Below, piece after piece: positions 18,440-26,638 of a DNA stretch of 64,000 bases. The stretch covers positions 1 to 64,000 of the forward strand of contig JAZRLO010000015.1 in the NCBI GenBank assembly GCA_045646845.1, given 5' to 3'. Each line of letters starts with the position of its first letter. Within the stretch, counting starts at the first letter, position 1. A program made the position numbers and the translations under genes. The notes under the pieces were generated by a model. That model was not told where the DNA came from. It made no database searches and saw nothing but the letters and a program-made list of their open reading frames with translations. The stretch comes from HGM04593 sp045646845. GTDB lineage: Bacteria; Bacteroidota; Bacteroidia; Bacteroidales; Bacteroidaceae.

Positions 18440-18934
18440 ATGGCAACAGAACTGAAGAATCTCTCACAGTACGACCCGTCAAAGGTCGCAGACGGCAAAG
18501 GCCGCAAGGTAGGCATTGTATATGCAGAGTGGAACGATGAGATAACATACGCACTGCGTGACGGTGCAATCAAGACACTTCTCGAAAACGGTGTCGAGGA
18601 AAACGACATAACCCTCGCGAGCGTACCCGGCAGTTTCGAGCTCATATTCGGTGCATCACAGATGGTAAAGAGCGGCAAATACGACGCCGTGATTGCTATC
18701 GGTTGCGTCATACGCGGTGACACTCCGCACTTCGACTACATATGCGAGGGAGTAACAGCAGGCCTTTCAAGACTCAATGTAGAGTATGACACGCCTGTCA
18801 TATTCGGCCTTATAACGACCAACAACCTTTTGCAGGCACAGGAACGTGCCGGTGGCCGTCTTGGCAACAAAGGCGATGAGTGTGCCATCACTGCTTTGCA
18901 GATGATGGCACTCAGACAACACTTTCAGCAATAA
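18440..18934 (+). CDS. ribH: 6,7-dimethyl-8-ribityllumazine synthase
   Basis: It catalyses the penultimate step of riboflavin synthesis. At 164 residues it has the expected motifs: VPGSFELIFGASQM, IGCVIRGDTPHFDYICEGV with the active-site histidine, and FGLITTNNLLQAQERAGG. No FMN riboswitch is visible in the short upstream spacer. Its last two codons and stop (CAGCAATAA) are repeated 121 bases downstream as part of a duplicated segment. Confidence 0.95.
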   Translation: MATELKNLSQYDPSKVADGKGRKVGIVYAEWNDEITYALRDGAIKTLLENGVEENDITLASVPGSFELIFGASQMVKSGKYDAVIAIGCVIRGDTPHFDYICEGVTAGLSRLNVEYDTPVIFGLITTNNLLQAQERAGGRLGNKGDECAITALQMMALRQHFQQ

Positions 18935-19094
18935 GTCACGCGAAGCACCGCGACAGTGGTGCCGCGTGGGTTGCTAATAGAAAGTGGTGTCAATGTGCAG
19001 TAACTGCGCTACACATGATAGCGCAGTTCAAACATCGATAACGCTGGCAGCAATAAGTCACGCGATGCGGCGCGAAAGTGGTGCCGCGTGGGTG
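18927..19094. repeat. direct repeat at and after the ribH stop codon
   Basis: A segment of about 45 bases beginning CAGCAATAAGTCACGCGA and ending GTGGTGCCGCGTGGGT occurs at about 18926-18972 and again at about 19047-19092. The first copy contains the ribH stop codon. Between the copies lies a perfect 9-bp inverted repeat (AACTGCGCT at 19002-19010, complement at 19020-19028). Confidence 0.8.
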
Positions 19095-19105
19095 CGAATC
19101 AAAAA

Positions 19106-19149
19106 TAAACGACAATGGGGCAGTGCTCGCACTGCCCCATTGTCGTTTA
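19106..19149. terminator. bidirectional terminator between ribH and rubrerythrin
   Basis: A perfect 20-bp stem (TAAACGACAATGGGGCAGTG at 19106-19125, complement at 19130-19149) with a 4-base CTCG loop. A/T flanks lie on both sides. It sits between convergent genes and can serve both. Confidence 0.85.
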
Positions 19150-19161
19150 AATATCCCCGTC

Positions 19162-19707
19162 TTACTTTCCGAAGTAACGGTTGTAAAGTCCCTCGAAGCC
19201 CTTGCCGTGGCGAGCCTCATCCTTTGCCATTTCGTGTACTGTATCGTGGATTGCATCGAGGTTGAGCTCCTTCGCACGCTTTGCGATGCGGTATTTGTCG
19301 CTGTTTGCCTCAGCCTCGGCATTCATACGCTTGTCAAGGTTTGTCTTTGTATCCCATACACAGTCACCGAGAAGTTCAGCGAACTTTGCGGCATGCTCTG
19401 CCTCCTCCCATGCGTAACGCTTGAAAGCCTCTGCAATTTCGGGATAACCCTCACGGTCGGCCTGGCGGCTCATCGCAAGATACATGCCCACCTCGGTACA
19501 CTCACCTATAAAGTGGTTGTTCAAGTCCTTTATCATCTCGTCGTCACAACCCTTGGCTACACCTATAACGTGCTCCTGAACAAACTGGATAGGACCCTCC
19601 TGCAACTCGTTGAACTTCTCGGCAGGAACTTTGCACATAGGGCAACGTTCGGGAGCTGAATCACCTTCATGAATATAACCACACACAGAACAAATGTACT
19701 TTTTCAT
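19162..19707 (-). CDS. rubrerythrin with N-terminal rubredoxin domain
   Basis: A peroxide-detoxifying iron protein of 181 residues. The rubredoxin domain comes first, with Cys6, Cys9, Cys22 and Cys25 (YICSVCGY ... RCPMC). The ferritin-like diiron domain follows, with ECTEVGMYLAM, EEAEHAAKF and DEARHGKGFE. This order (rubredoxin before diiron) is that of reverse rubrerythrin. It lies 40 bases after the Fur/PerR gene on the same strand, which suits peroxide-responsive control. Confidence 0.93.
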   Translation of the reverse strand: MKKYICSVCGYIHEGDSAPERCPMCKVPAEKFNELQEGPIQFVQEHVIGVAKGCDDEMIKDLNNHFIGECTEVGMYLAMSRQADREGYPEIAEAFKRYAWEEAEHAAKFAELLGDCVWDTKTNLDKRMNAEAEANSDKYRIAKRAKELNLDAIHDTVHEMAKDEARHGKGFEGLYNRYFGK

Positions 19708-19747
19708 AGTCGTAAAATTTTAAATTTAGCCGTTAATATTTATTGTT

Positions 19748-20170
19748 TTATCCATTCTTTTTACAATCGGGACAAAATCCCTTCAAATAGAGCTGAGCAT
19801 CTGTAATCACGTAGTCTTCAAGACCGTCAACCAACGTAGTATAATCCTTTTTGAGCTCAAAATCCACAATTTTTCCACAATTGTCACAGCGGAAATGGGC
19901 ATGCGGACAACAATTGCCGTCGAAACAGCGGAAAGTATCGTCAATCGTAAGCATCATAATCAACCCTGAATCTACAAACAACTTCAGAGTATTATAAACA
20001 GTTGTCAATGACAAAGACCCCAATTCATCCTTCAACGCCTCATACACCACTTCTGCAGTAGGATGCTGACAACTGCGGCGCACATACTCAAATATCGCAA
20101 GACGCTGTACTGACGGACGTATGCCGGCCGCGATAAGTTCCTGTTTAAGTTCTGCTCTTGATACCATCAT
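19748..20170 (-). CDS. Fur family regulator, probably PerR-type
   Basis: A Fur-family repressor with a winged helix (IRPSVQRLAIFEYVRR ... SLTTVYNTLKLFVDSGL). Metal ligands include CPHAHFRCDNCGKIVDFE and the C-terminal GFCPDCKK pair. The open frame reaches 20215, but a strong promoter has its -7 box at 20218-20225, so that ATG would sit at the transcription start. The tandem ATG ATG at 20165-20170 gives a normal leader and a 140-residue protein. Co-transcription with rubrerythrin suggests peroxide sensing (PerR) and not iron (Fur), but this is inference. Confidence 0.88.
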   Translation of the reverse strand: MMVSRAELKQELIAAGIRPSVQRLAIFEYVRRSCQHPTAEVVYEALKDELGSLSLTTVYNTLKLFVDSGLIMMLTIDDTFRCFDGNCCPHAHFRCDNCGKIVDFELKKDYTTLVDGLEDYVITDAQLYLKGFCPDCKKNG

Positions 20171-20217
20171 TCTTGTCTCTCTATTTGTTTTTGAATATTT
20201 CATTTCTGAAACCATTG

Positions 20218-20249
20218 CAAATATATAGGCATTTTATTAAACCGACAAA
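20218..20249 (-). promoter_or_regulatory. promoter of the fur/perR-rubrerythrin unit
   Basis: On the minus strand TTTG (20246-20249) is followed after exactly 20 bases by TATATTTG (20218-20225), a near-perfect Bacteroidota promoter. Its position decides the start codon of the regulator gene. Confidence 0.75.
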
Positions 20250-20324
20250 CTTTTCGGCGATTTTTTTATAAAAATTTTGAAAAAAGTGCATAATACCGAA
20301 GTAATGGCGTTTAAAAGCATTCCA

Positions 20325-20356
20325 TTTGTATATTTCATTACAAAAGAGTAACTTTG
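20325..20356 (+). promoter_or_regulatory. promoter of the ABC-F gene
   Basis: TTTG (20325-20328), 20 bases, TAACTTTG (20349-20356). It is divergent from the fur promoter, with about 75 bases between the two -33 boxes. Confidence 0.75.
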
Positions 20357-20432
20357 CGACTTCGTCGCACCGGGGCAGAAAAAAACCGATGCACAGCTTA
20401 CATAGTTTCACATTATATTATAATAAGGGATT

Positions 20433-22367
20433 TTGCTTTCGATAGACAACATAAGGGTTGACTTCGGTGGAACGAACCTGTTCCACGATGTCAGTTTCAT
20501 AGTAAACAAGAAAGACAGGATTGCGCTTGTCGGAAAGAACGGTGCCGGAAAGAGCACCCTGCTGAAAATAATAGCCGGGTTGCAACAGCCGGGAGAAGGA
20601 GCAGTCTCCAGACCTAAAGAGTTCACAGTCGGTTATCTTCCTCAGGTAATGAACCACACAGACGGAAGGACAGTATATGAAGAGGCAGAACTTGCATTTG
20701 CACATATACACGAAATGGAGGCCAGACTGGAGAGAATGAACAACGAACTGGCCGAGCGCACCGACTATGAAAGCGAGGAGTACCACGCCCTCATAGAGGA
20801 CTACACTCACCTCAACGAACAATATACAATGATGGGCGGCAGCCACTATGAGGCTGAAATAGAGCGCGCACTGACAGGACTCGGATTCCGGCGCAGTGAC
20901 TTCACGCGACCGACCAACGAGTTCAGCGGCGGATGGAGAATGCGCATAGAGCTTGCCAAACTGCTGTTGCAGCACCCGGACGTGCTATTGCTCGACGAGC
21001 CCACCAACCACCTTGACATAGAGAGCATACAATGGCTGGAGCAGTTCCTGGCACGCAGCGGAAACGCAGTTCTGCTTGTGAGCCACGACCGTGCGTTCCT
21101 CAATGCCGTGACCAACCGCACGATAGAAATTTCCTGCGGTATAATCTTCGACTACAAACTCTCATACGACAAGTTCATGGAAGCTCGCAAAGAACGCCGT
21201 GAACAACAGATTCGGGCATATGAGAACCAGCAGAAAGAGATTGCCGACATAAAGGAATTCATAGAGCGGTTCCGCTACAAGCCCACGAAAGCCGTACAGG
21301 TACAGAGCCGTATCAAGCACCTTGAGAAGATGGTACCGATTGTCATTGACGAGGAAGACACAAGCCGTCTGAGACTCAAGTTCGCACCGGCAACGCGCAG
21401 CGGAAATTACCCGATTATCTGCAATGACGTAAAGAAGGCTTTCGGCAGCCACATCGTCTTCGAAGGGGTGAACTTCACCATAAACCGCGGTGAAAAGGTC
21501 GCGTTCGTGGGACGCAACGGCGAAGGAAAAACCACTCTCGTGCGCTGCATTCTGGGCGAGCTGGGATTCGATGGAGAGATTACTGTCGGACACAACGTAG
21601 AAACGGCATACTTTGCACAACACGAGGCACAGATGCTCGACGAGAACCTCACCGTATTCCAGACGATAGACAATGTCGCGACAGGCGACATACGCCTGCG
21701 CATCCGCGACATACTCGGAGCATTCATGTTCGGCGGAGAAGCGTCGGACAAGCCCGTAAAGGTCCTTTCGGGAGGCGAAAGAAGCCGTTTGGCAATGATA
21801 CGCCTGCTTTTGAGACAGATGAACCTGCTGATTCTTGACGAGCCCACCAACCACCTCGACATGCAGTCCAAGGATGTACTCAAGGATGCCATCCGCGATT
21901 TTGACGGCACAGTGATTGTCGTAAGCCACGACCGCCAGTTCCTCGACGGGCTTGTAACCAAAGTCTATGAGTTCGGTGACGGAAAAGTACGTGAACACCT
22001 GGGAGGCATTTACGACTACCTTGCCGCAAAAAATGCAAGCAACATAAACGAAGCCCTATCGCAAAGCAAGAGTGCAGCCCCCCAACCCGAAGCGGCCACA
22101 AAGCCGGCAAACGGGAACCGCTTGAGTTACGAAGCCGAGAAACTGCTGCAGAAACAACGTCGCAAACTCGAAAGGGTCATTGAAGATGACGAGAAATCGA
22201 TAAACGAACTCGAAGGAGCCATTTCGGCACTTGAAACAGTTATGAGCAGCGCCGAAGGAAGCACACAGGAGAACTTTACAAGATATGCAACCCTCAAGAA
22301 ACAGCTCGACGAAGCTGTTGCCCAATGGGAAAGCAACATGGAAGAACTTGAGAAATTAAATATATAG
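20433..22367 (+). CDS. ABC-F family ATPase
   Basis: A soluble protein of about 644 residues with two ATPase domains and no membrane part. Walker A sites are GKNGAGKST and GRNGEGKTT. Signatures are FSGGWRMRIELAKLLL and LSGGERSRLAMIRLLL, and LLDEPTNHLD or LILDEPTNHLD occurs in each half. A C-terminal coiled coil (EAEKLLQKQRRKLERVIEDDEKSINELEGA) follows. ABC-F proteins act on ribosomes as translation factors or antibiotic-protection factors, and this housekeeping-like member is probably the former. There is no ATG near the start. TTG at 20433 fits the homologous start best, and an in-frame TAA lies at 20424. Confidence 0.9.
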   Translation: MLSIDNIRVDFGGTNLFHDVSFIVNKKDRIALVGKNGAGKSTLLKIIAGLQQPGEGAVSRPKEFTVGYLPQVMNHTDGRTVYEEAELAFAHIHEMEARLERMNNELAERTDYESEEYHALIEDYTHLNEQYTMMGGSHYEAEIERALTGLGFRRSDFTRPTNEFSGGWRMRIELAKLLLQHPDVLLLDEPTNHLDIESIQWLEQFLARSGNAVLLVSHDRAFLNAVTNRTIEISCGIIFDYKLSYDKFMEARKERREQQIRAYENQQKEIADIKEFIERFRYKPTKAVQVQSRIKHLEKMVPIVIDEEDTSRLRLKFAPATRSGNYPIICNDVKKAFGSHIVFEGVNFTINRGEKVAFVGRNGEGKTTLVRCILGELGFDGEITVGHNVETAYFAQHEAQMLDENLTVFQTIDNVATGDIRLRIRDILGAFMFGGEASDKPVKVLSGGERSRLAMIRLLLRQMNLLILDEPTNHLDMQSKDVLKDAIRDFDGTVIVVSHDRQFLDGLVTKVYEFGDGKVREHLGGIYDYLAAKNASNINEALSQSKSAAPQPEAATKPANGNRLSYEAEKLLQKQRRKLERVIEDDEKSINELEGAISALETVMSSAEGSTQENFTRYATLKKQLDEAVAQWESNMEELEKLNI

Positions 22368-22369
22368 AA

Positions 22370-24394
22370 ATGAAGAAATTACTTATTATGACAGCCATTG
22401 CACTTGGAGTTGCAGGCTGCGAAACAAAAGAGATTATGAAGACTAAATTGACAGAAAACCTTGATACTACCTACAAGGCTGGCGAGGACTTTTTCCAGTA
22501 TGCTACAGGCGGTTGGCAGAATGCAAACCCCATCACCGACGAGTATGCACGCTACGGACAGTTCGACGCACTGCGCGAGAAGAACCGCGAGCAGCTCAAG
22601 GAGCTTGTACTTGAGCAGGCAGCAAAGCAGAGCGAACCGGGCAGCAATGCACAGAAGGTAGGCGACCTCTACAACCTTGTAATGGACAGCACACGCCGCA
22701 ACAGCGAAGGTATTGCACCTGTAAAGCCATACATCGACGCCATTGCAGCAATAAAGGAGAAGAGCGAGATTATCCCCTTGATAGCACAGAACTACCGCGT
22801 GGGACTGGGCAACTTCTTCGGTACAGGCATCAGCACCGACATCATGGACAGCAACAGCAACCAGCTCGGCATCTACCAGGGCGGTCTCTCGCTCTCGGAG
22901 AAGGAGTACTACAGCGAGGATAGCGAGGTGGCAGCCAACATACGCGCAAAGTTCCGCGAGTATGTAGTTAACATGTTCAAGCTCTTTGGCAACAGCGAGC
23001 AGGAGGCTACAGCCAAAATGGAGGCTGTGATGGCCATTGAGACACGCCTTGCAGCAAAGCACTTGAGCCGTGTAGAGCGTCGCGACCCAATGAACAGCTA
23101 CCACAAGATGTCATACGAGGAGTTGAAGCAGACTATCCCCGGTATCGACTGGGACACATACTACAGTATCCTTGGCATCAACGGAATAGAGGTATTGAAC
23201 CTTGCACACCCCGAAGCCATAAAGGAGGTCGCAGCAATCATCAACGACACACCACTCAACGACATTAAGGCCTATCTCGAGTGGCGCATCATGCGCTCTA
23301 CTTCAAACGAGTTGAGCGATGCTATCGAGGAGGAGACATTTGCATTCTACGGCACAGTATTGAGCGGTAAGAAGGTGCAGCAACCACGTTGGAAACGCGC
23401 CGTAAGTGCTGTTGACGGAGCATTGGGCGACATAATCGGAGAGTTGTATGTTGCTAAACACTTCCCTCCTGCAGCAAAGGAGCGCATGACCGAGCTCGTG
23501 AAGAACCTGCAGGTTGCACTGGGTGAGCGCATCGATGCACAGGAGTGGATGAGCGATGTTACAAAGAAAGCCGCTCACGAGAAGCTGAACACCTTTACTG
23601 TAAAAATAGGTTACCCCGACAAGTGGGACGACTACAGCGCACTTACCATTGACCCCACACTCAGCTATGCCGAGAACTGCCGCAACATGTCGGAGTTCGG
23701 ATGGAAGAAACACATCGACGAGAAGTGGGGCAAGCCGGTTGACCGCGAGGAGTGGCACATGACACCACAGACCGTGAATGCTTACTACAACCCCACAACA
23801 AACGAAATCTGCTTCCCCGCCGGCATGCTGCAGTACCCGTTCTTTGACATGGAGGAGGACGATGCATTCAACTACGGCGCAATCGGTGTTGTAATCGGCC
23901 ATGAGATGACCCACGGCTTCGACGACCAGGGCCGTCAGTTCGACAAGGACGGCAACTTCGTGAACTGGTGGACCGAAGAGGATGCCAAGATGTTCAACGA
24001 GCGCACACAGGTTATCGTAGATTTCTTTGACAAGATAGAGGTTCTTCCCGGCCTCAATGCAAACGGCAAGCTCACATTGGGCGAGAACATTGCCGACCAC
24101 GGCGGTATCATGATTTCACTGCAGGCATTCCGCAAGGCAACAAAGGAAAACCCATTGCCGGTAATTGACGGCCTGACAGCCGAGCAGCGTTTCTTCATCT
24201 CATATTCAGGTGTCTGGGCAGGCCACGTACGCGACGAGGAGATACGCAACCTCACAAAGAGCGATGTACACTCACTCTCACGCTGGAGAGTAAACGGAAC
24301 ACTGCCACACATCGATGCATGGTACGAGGCGTTCGGCATAACAGAGGAGAGCCCCATGTTCGTACCAGCAGACAAGAGATTGAAGATTTGGTAA
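22370..24394 (+). CDS. M13 family zinc metallopeptidase, lipoprotein (PepO/neprilysin-like)
   Basis: A 674-residue endopeptidase. A lipobox (GVAGC, Cys17) predicts membrane anchoring after export. Zinc ligands are in HEMTH at 511-515 and Glu572 of GENIAD (Asp576 completes the motif). The C-terminal SRWRVNGTLPHIDAWYEAF is the usual M13 substrate-side motif, and length is normal for the family. It starts two bases after the ABC-F stop codon, so translation may be coupled. M13 enzymes cut peptides under about 5 kDa, and here it could trim peptides released by other proteases. Confidence 0.93.
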   Translation: MKKLLIMTAIALGVAGCETKEIMKTKLTENLDTTYKAGEDFFQYATGGWQNANPITDEYARYGQFDALREKNREQLKELVLEQAAKQSEPGSNAQKVGDLYNLVMDSTRRNSEGIAPVKPYIDAIAAIKEKSEIIPLIAQNYRVGLGNFFGTGISTDIMDSNSNQLGIYQGGLSLSEKEYYSEDSEVAANIRAKFREYVVNMFKLFGNSEQEATAKMEAVMAIETRLAAKHLSRVERRDPMNSYHKMSYEELKQTIPGIDWDTYYSILGINGIEVLNLAHPEAIKEVAAIINDTPLNDIKAYLEWRIMRSTSNELSDAIEEETFAFYGTVLSGKKVQQPRWKRAVSAVDGALGDIIGELYVAKHFPPAAKERMTELVKNLQVALGERIDAQEWMSDVTKKAAHEKLNTFTVKIGYPDKWDDYSALTIDPTLSYAENCRNMSEFGWKKHIDEKWGKPVDREEWHMTPQTVNAYYNPTTNEICFPAGMLQYPFFDMEEDDAFNYGAIGVVIGHEMTHGFDDQGRQFDKDGNFVNWWTEEDAKMFNERTQVIVDFFDKIEVLPGLNANGKLTLGENIADHGGIMISLQAFRKATKENPLPVIDGLTAEQRFFISYSGVWAGHVRDEEIRNLTKSDVHSLSRWRVNGTLPHIDAWYEAFGITEESPMFVPADKRLKIW

Positions 24395-24422
24395 TCTCCA
24401 ACCCCTCAGTCGCTATGCGACA

Positions 24423-24443
24423 GCTCCCCTAAAACAGGGGAGC
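24423..24443 (+). terminator. hairpin after the M13 peptidase gene
   Basis: GCTCCCCT (24423-24430) and AGGGGAGC (24436-24443) pair with a 5-base loop, followed by an A/T-rich stretch. It lies inside a dispersed repeat also present near 54.57 kb. Confidence 0.5.
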
Positions 24444-24538
24444 AATATTTCCTTTCTGCTAAAGAAAGTAAGTTTCACCTTTAACCACACTACGTGTGAT
24501 TGAAACTTGGCTACGCTCGCAGTAAAACATCAAAGTAA

Positions 24539-24709
24539 GCTTTATGTTTGGTAATAATATAGCAGTTGACCCAAAGACAATTAATTTCGCGAAACTGTCA
24601 TCCTGAACGGATGTGAAGGATCTTATTACTGCGCAGTGATAGATACTTCGCTACGCTCAGTATGACAAAGCATCCTGGGTCAACTGCTATATCATTGCTT
24701 TATGTTTTG
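24539..24709. mobile_element. MITE-like element with terminal inverted repeats and flanking direct repeats
   Basis: A 17-bp perfect inverted repeat (ATATAGCAGTTGACCCA at 24557-24573, complement at 24676-24692) brackets about 100 bases. The whole lies between two 11-bp direct repeats GCTTTATGTTT (24539-24549 and 24697-24707) that look like a target-site duplication. There is no coding capacity. The inside holds a TCATCCTGAACGGATGTGAAGGATC stretch and an imperfect complementary TACTTCGCTACGCTCAGTATGACA, a dispersed repeat type. The direct repeats do not abut the inverted repeats exactly. Confidence 0.5.
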
Positions 24710-24776
24710 CTCGCTTACACAAGTTTTCACCTTTCAGTTTTCAGTTTTCACATTTCAGTTTTCACATTAATTAGCT

Positions 24777-25652
24777 ATGCCACTGAAAGTTCCAGCAGGA
24801 CTTCCTGCGCTACAGAATGTAATTGACGAAGGCAATAGAGTGGAGTTGCTTGAAAGAGCAACTCCACACACCCTTCGCATTGCACTTCTTAACATAATGC
24901 CGATGAAGGAGACCACGGAAGCCGACTTCATACGCCTGCTTGCCACAAGCGACCATGAGATTGAGCTCATACTGCTCAAACTCGACACCCACACGCCCAA
25001 GCACGCAAGCCCCGAGCACATGGCGCGCTACTACACAGCATTCAGTGAGATACGCGACAGGCATTTCGACGGCTTTATAATAACAGGTGCGCCCATTGAG
25101 AAAATAGAGTTTGAAGAGGTCACCTATTGGCCCGAACTGTGCGAAATCTTCGCATGGGCCAGAGAGCATGTCACCTCTACCCTCTTCATCTGCTGGGCAG
25201 CCCAGGCAGGGCTTTACCGGAAATTCGGCATACAGAAACACCTGCTTCCGGCCAAGATGTTCGGCATATTCCCGCACAGCATCGCAAGTCCGGAACATCC
25301 CCTCTTCACAGGCCTTGACAGTACCATATACGTCCCCCACAGCCGTCACACGGGGATAAGGCGCGAAGATGTCATTGCTGAGAAGAGAATTGAACTTCTA
25401 TCGGAGAGCACCGAGTCGGGAGTTTACATAATGCAGGAGCGAGGAACACGCGACTTCTTCATTACAGGGCATTCCGAATATGCCCTCTACACCCTTGACG
25501 GAGAGTACAGACGCGATATAGCGAAAGGACTGCCCATTGAGTTGCCCCTTAACTACTACCGCGACAACGACCCCACAAAAGAGCCCGTAAACTTGTGGCA
25601 AGCAACAGCGCGCAAGTTATTCGGCAACTGGATAAAATATTATTGTAGATAA
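24777..25652 (+). CDS. metA: homoserine O-acyltransferase MetA, probably acetyl-specific
   Basis: First committed step of methionine synthesis: acyl transfer to homoserine. The 291-residue HTS-fold protein has the catalytic Cys139 (LFICWAAQAGLY), and His232 and Glu234 (TGHSEY). The residue that sets acyl-CoA choice is Glu108 in GAPIEKIEFEEVTYW. Glycine there marks succinyl users (E. coli GAPLG), and glutamate marks acetyl users in characterised MetA proteins. Acetyl-CoA is therefore the likely donor, although databases usually label such genes succinyltransferase. The start is preceded by repeat DNA. Confidence 0.9.
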   Translation: MPLKVPAGLPALQNVIDEGNRVELLERATPHTLRIALLNIMPMKETTEADFIRLLATSDHEIELILLKLDTHTPKHASPEHMARYYTAFSEIRDRHFDGFIITGAPIEKIEFEEVTYWPELCEIFAWAREHVTSTLFICWAAQAGLYRKFGIQKHLLPAKMFGIFPHSIASPEHPLFTGLDSTIYVPHSRHTGIRREDVIAEKRIELLSESTESGVYIMQERGTRDFFITGHSEYALYTLDGEYRRDIAKGLPIELPLNYYRDNDPTKEPVNLWQATARKLFGNWIKYYCR

Positions 25653-25662
25653 ATTATCATTT

Positions 25663-26394
25663 ATGAGCAAGACATTTTCAAAAGACTACACCATCACCTG
25701 CTACGAGGCCGATGCCAACAAACTGATGCGCCCCACCGCAATGCTCGACATCATGCAGGAAGCAGCCAACGTCAATGCCACCACTTTGGGATTCGGATAT
25801 GACGAGATGATAAGCAACAACACGGCGTGGGTTCTTTCACGTATAAATGTAAAATTCATCAACACCCCCAAGTGGCGCGATGAGGTAAACCTCAAGACTT
25901 GGCATAAAGGCATTTCCAAGCTCTTCTACCTGCGCGATTTCATCCTCAGCGACAAGGAGGGAAACCCTATGATTCTTGCCACTACATCATGGCTTATCAT
26001 AGACATGAATACACGTCGTCTGGTACGCAACAGTGACCTGGCTTTGAGCGACACAGCCATGGACGCCATAGCCACACCAGCCGACAAGGTGGTAATACCG
26101 GTTGACATAGAGCCTGAACTAGTAAGAAAACACCCTGTAACATGGTCCGAGATAGACACAAACGGCCATGTAAACAACGTAAAATATGTTGTATGGGCAA
26201 TTGATGCCGTAGAGCAGGAAACAATAAAGGAAAAACCCTTGAAGGAACTGCTTGTAAACTACGATGCAGAAGTAATGCCCGGTGACCTGGTAAAGATATA
26301 CCGCATGAAGCAGGTGACCGACGAGGGAACTGCATACTACATAATAGGCAAGGTAGGTGACAAGCAGAATTTCAGTGTAAAACTGGTATTCTGA
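25663..26394 (+). CDS. acyl-ACP thioesterase
   Basis: A 243-residue double hotdog-fold thioesterase that releases fatty acids from acyl carrier protein. The first domain has NTAWVLSRINVKFINTPKW, typical of the FatA/FatB-like bacterial family. The second has DTNGHVNNVKYVVWAIDAV, carrying the Asn/His active-site motif. It lies ten bases after metA, so the two probably share a transcript, although the pathways are unrelated. A long hairpin follows at 26438-26495. Confidence 0.88.
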   Translation: MSKTFSKDYTITCYEADANKLMRPTAMLDIMQEAANVNATTLGFGYDEMISNNTAWVLSRINVKFINTPKWRDEVNLKTWHKGISKLFYLRDFILSDKEGNPMILATTSWLIIDMNTRRLVRNSDLALSDTAMDAIATPADKVVIPVDIEPELVRKHPVTWSEIDTNGHVNNVKYVVWAIDAVEQETIKEKPLKELLVNYDAEVMPGDLVKIYRMKQVTDEGTAYYIIGKVGDKQNFSVKLVF

Positions 26395-26437
26395 GCGTAG
26401 GACGTATTCCGGTGCAGACAGCCGGCCTATAAAAAAT

Positions 26438-26495
26438 CAAACGGCAAGTGAATCCCCGAGCCCAACAAAGGGCTTTGGGATTCACTTGCCGTTTG
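26438..26495 (+). terminator. long hairpin terminator after the thioesterase gene
   Basis: A perfect 19-bp stem (CAAACGGCAAGTGAATCCC at 26438-26456, complement at 26477-26495). The loop contains a second small hairpin (AGCCC aacaaa GGGCT). No U tract follows, but its length and place after the metA-thioesterase pair suggest termination or mRNA 3' end protection. Confidence 0.7.
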
Positions 26496-26609
26496 CAAGC
26501 CCATCCGACACACCTCAAGTGATTCAGGAAAAATGTAGCTTAATTACATAAATCGGCATCCGCCAAGATTGTTCACAGGAAAAACAGGCTCTTTTTTATA
26601 AAAAATTTA

Positions 26610-26617
26610 TATATTCG
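26610..26617 (+). promoter_or_regulatory. promoter candidate for the hexosaminidase gene, -7 element
   Basis: TATATTCG, one base off TAnnTTTG, 22 bases before the ATG. The upstream sequence is T-rich but lacks a clear TTTG. Confidence 0.4.
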
Positions 26618-26638
26618 CACAATCAACATATAGAACAT

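Larger units (their letters stand above)
24395..24776. other. repeat-rich spacer between the M13 gene and metA
   Basis: No gene is visible in these 380 bases. It holds, in order: a repeat copy with the hairpin GCTCCCCT/AGGGGAGC at 24423-24443, which may end the M13 transcript; a segment with TTTAACCACACTACGTGTG at about 24480; a MITE-like element at 24539-24709; and tandem TTTTCACATTTCAG units at about 24724-24768 just before metA. Confidence 0.8.

Noticed and set aside
21162..21998. 278-codon minus-strand frame inside the ABC-F gene
   Set aside because: It overlaps conserved ATPase motifs on the other strand and shows no family features of its own.
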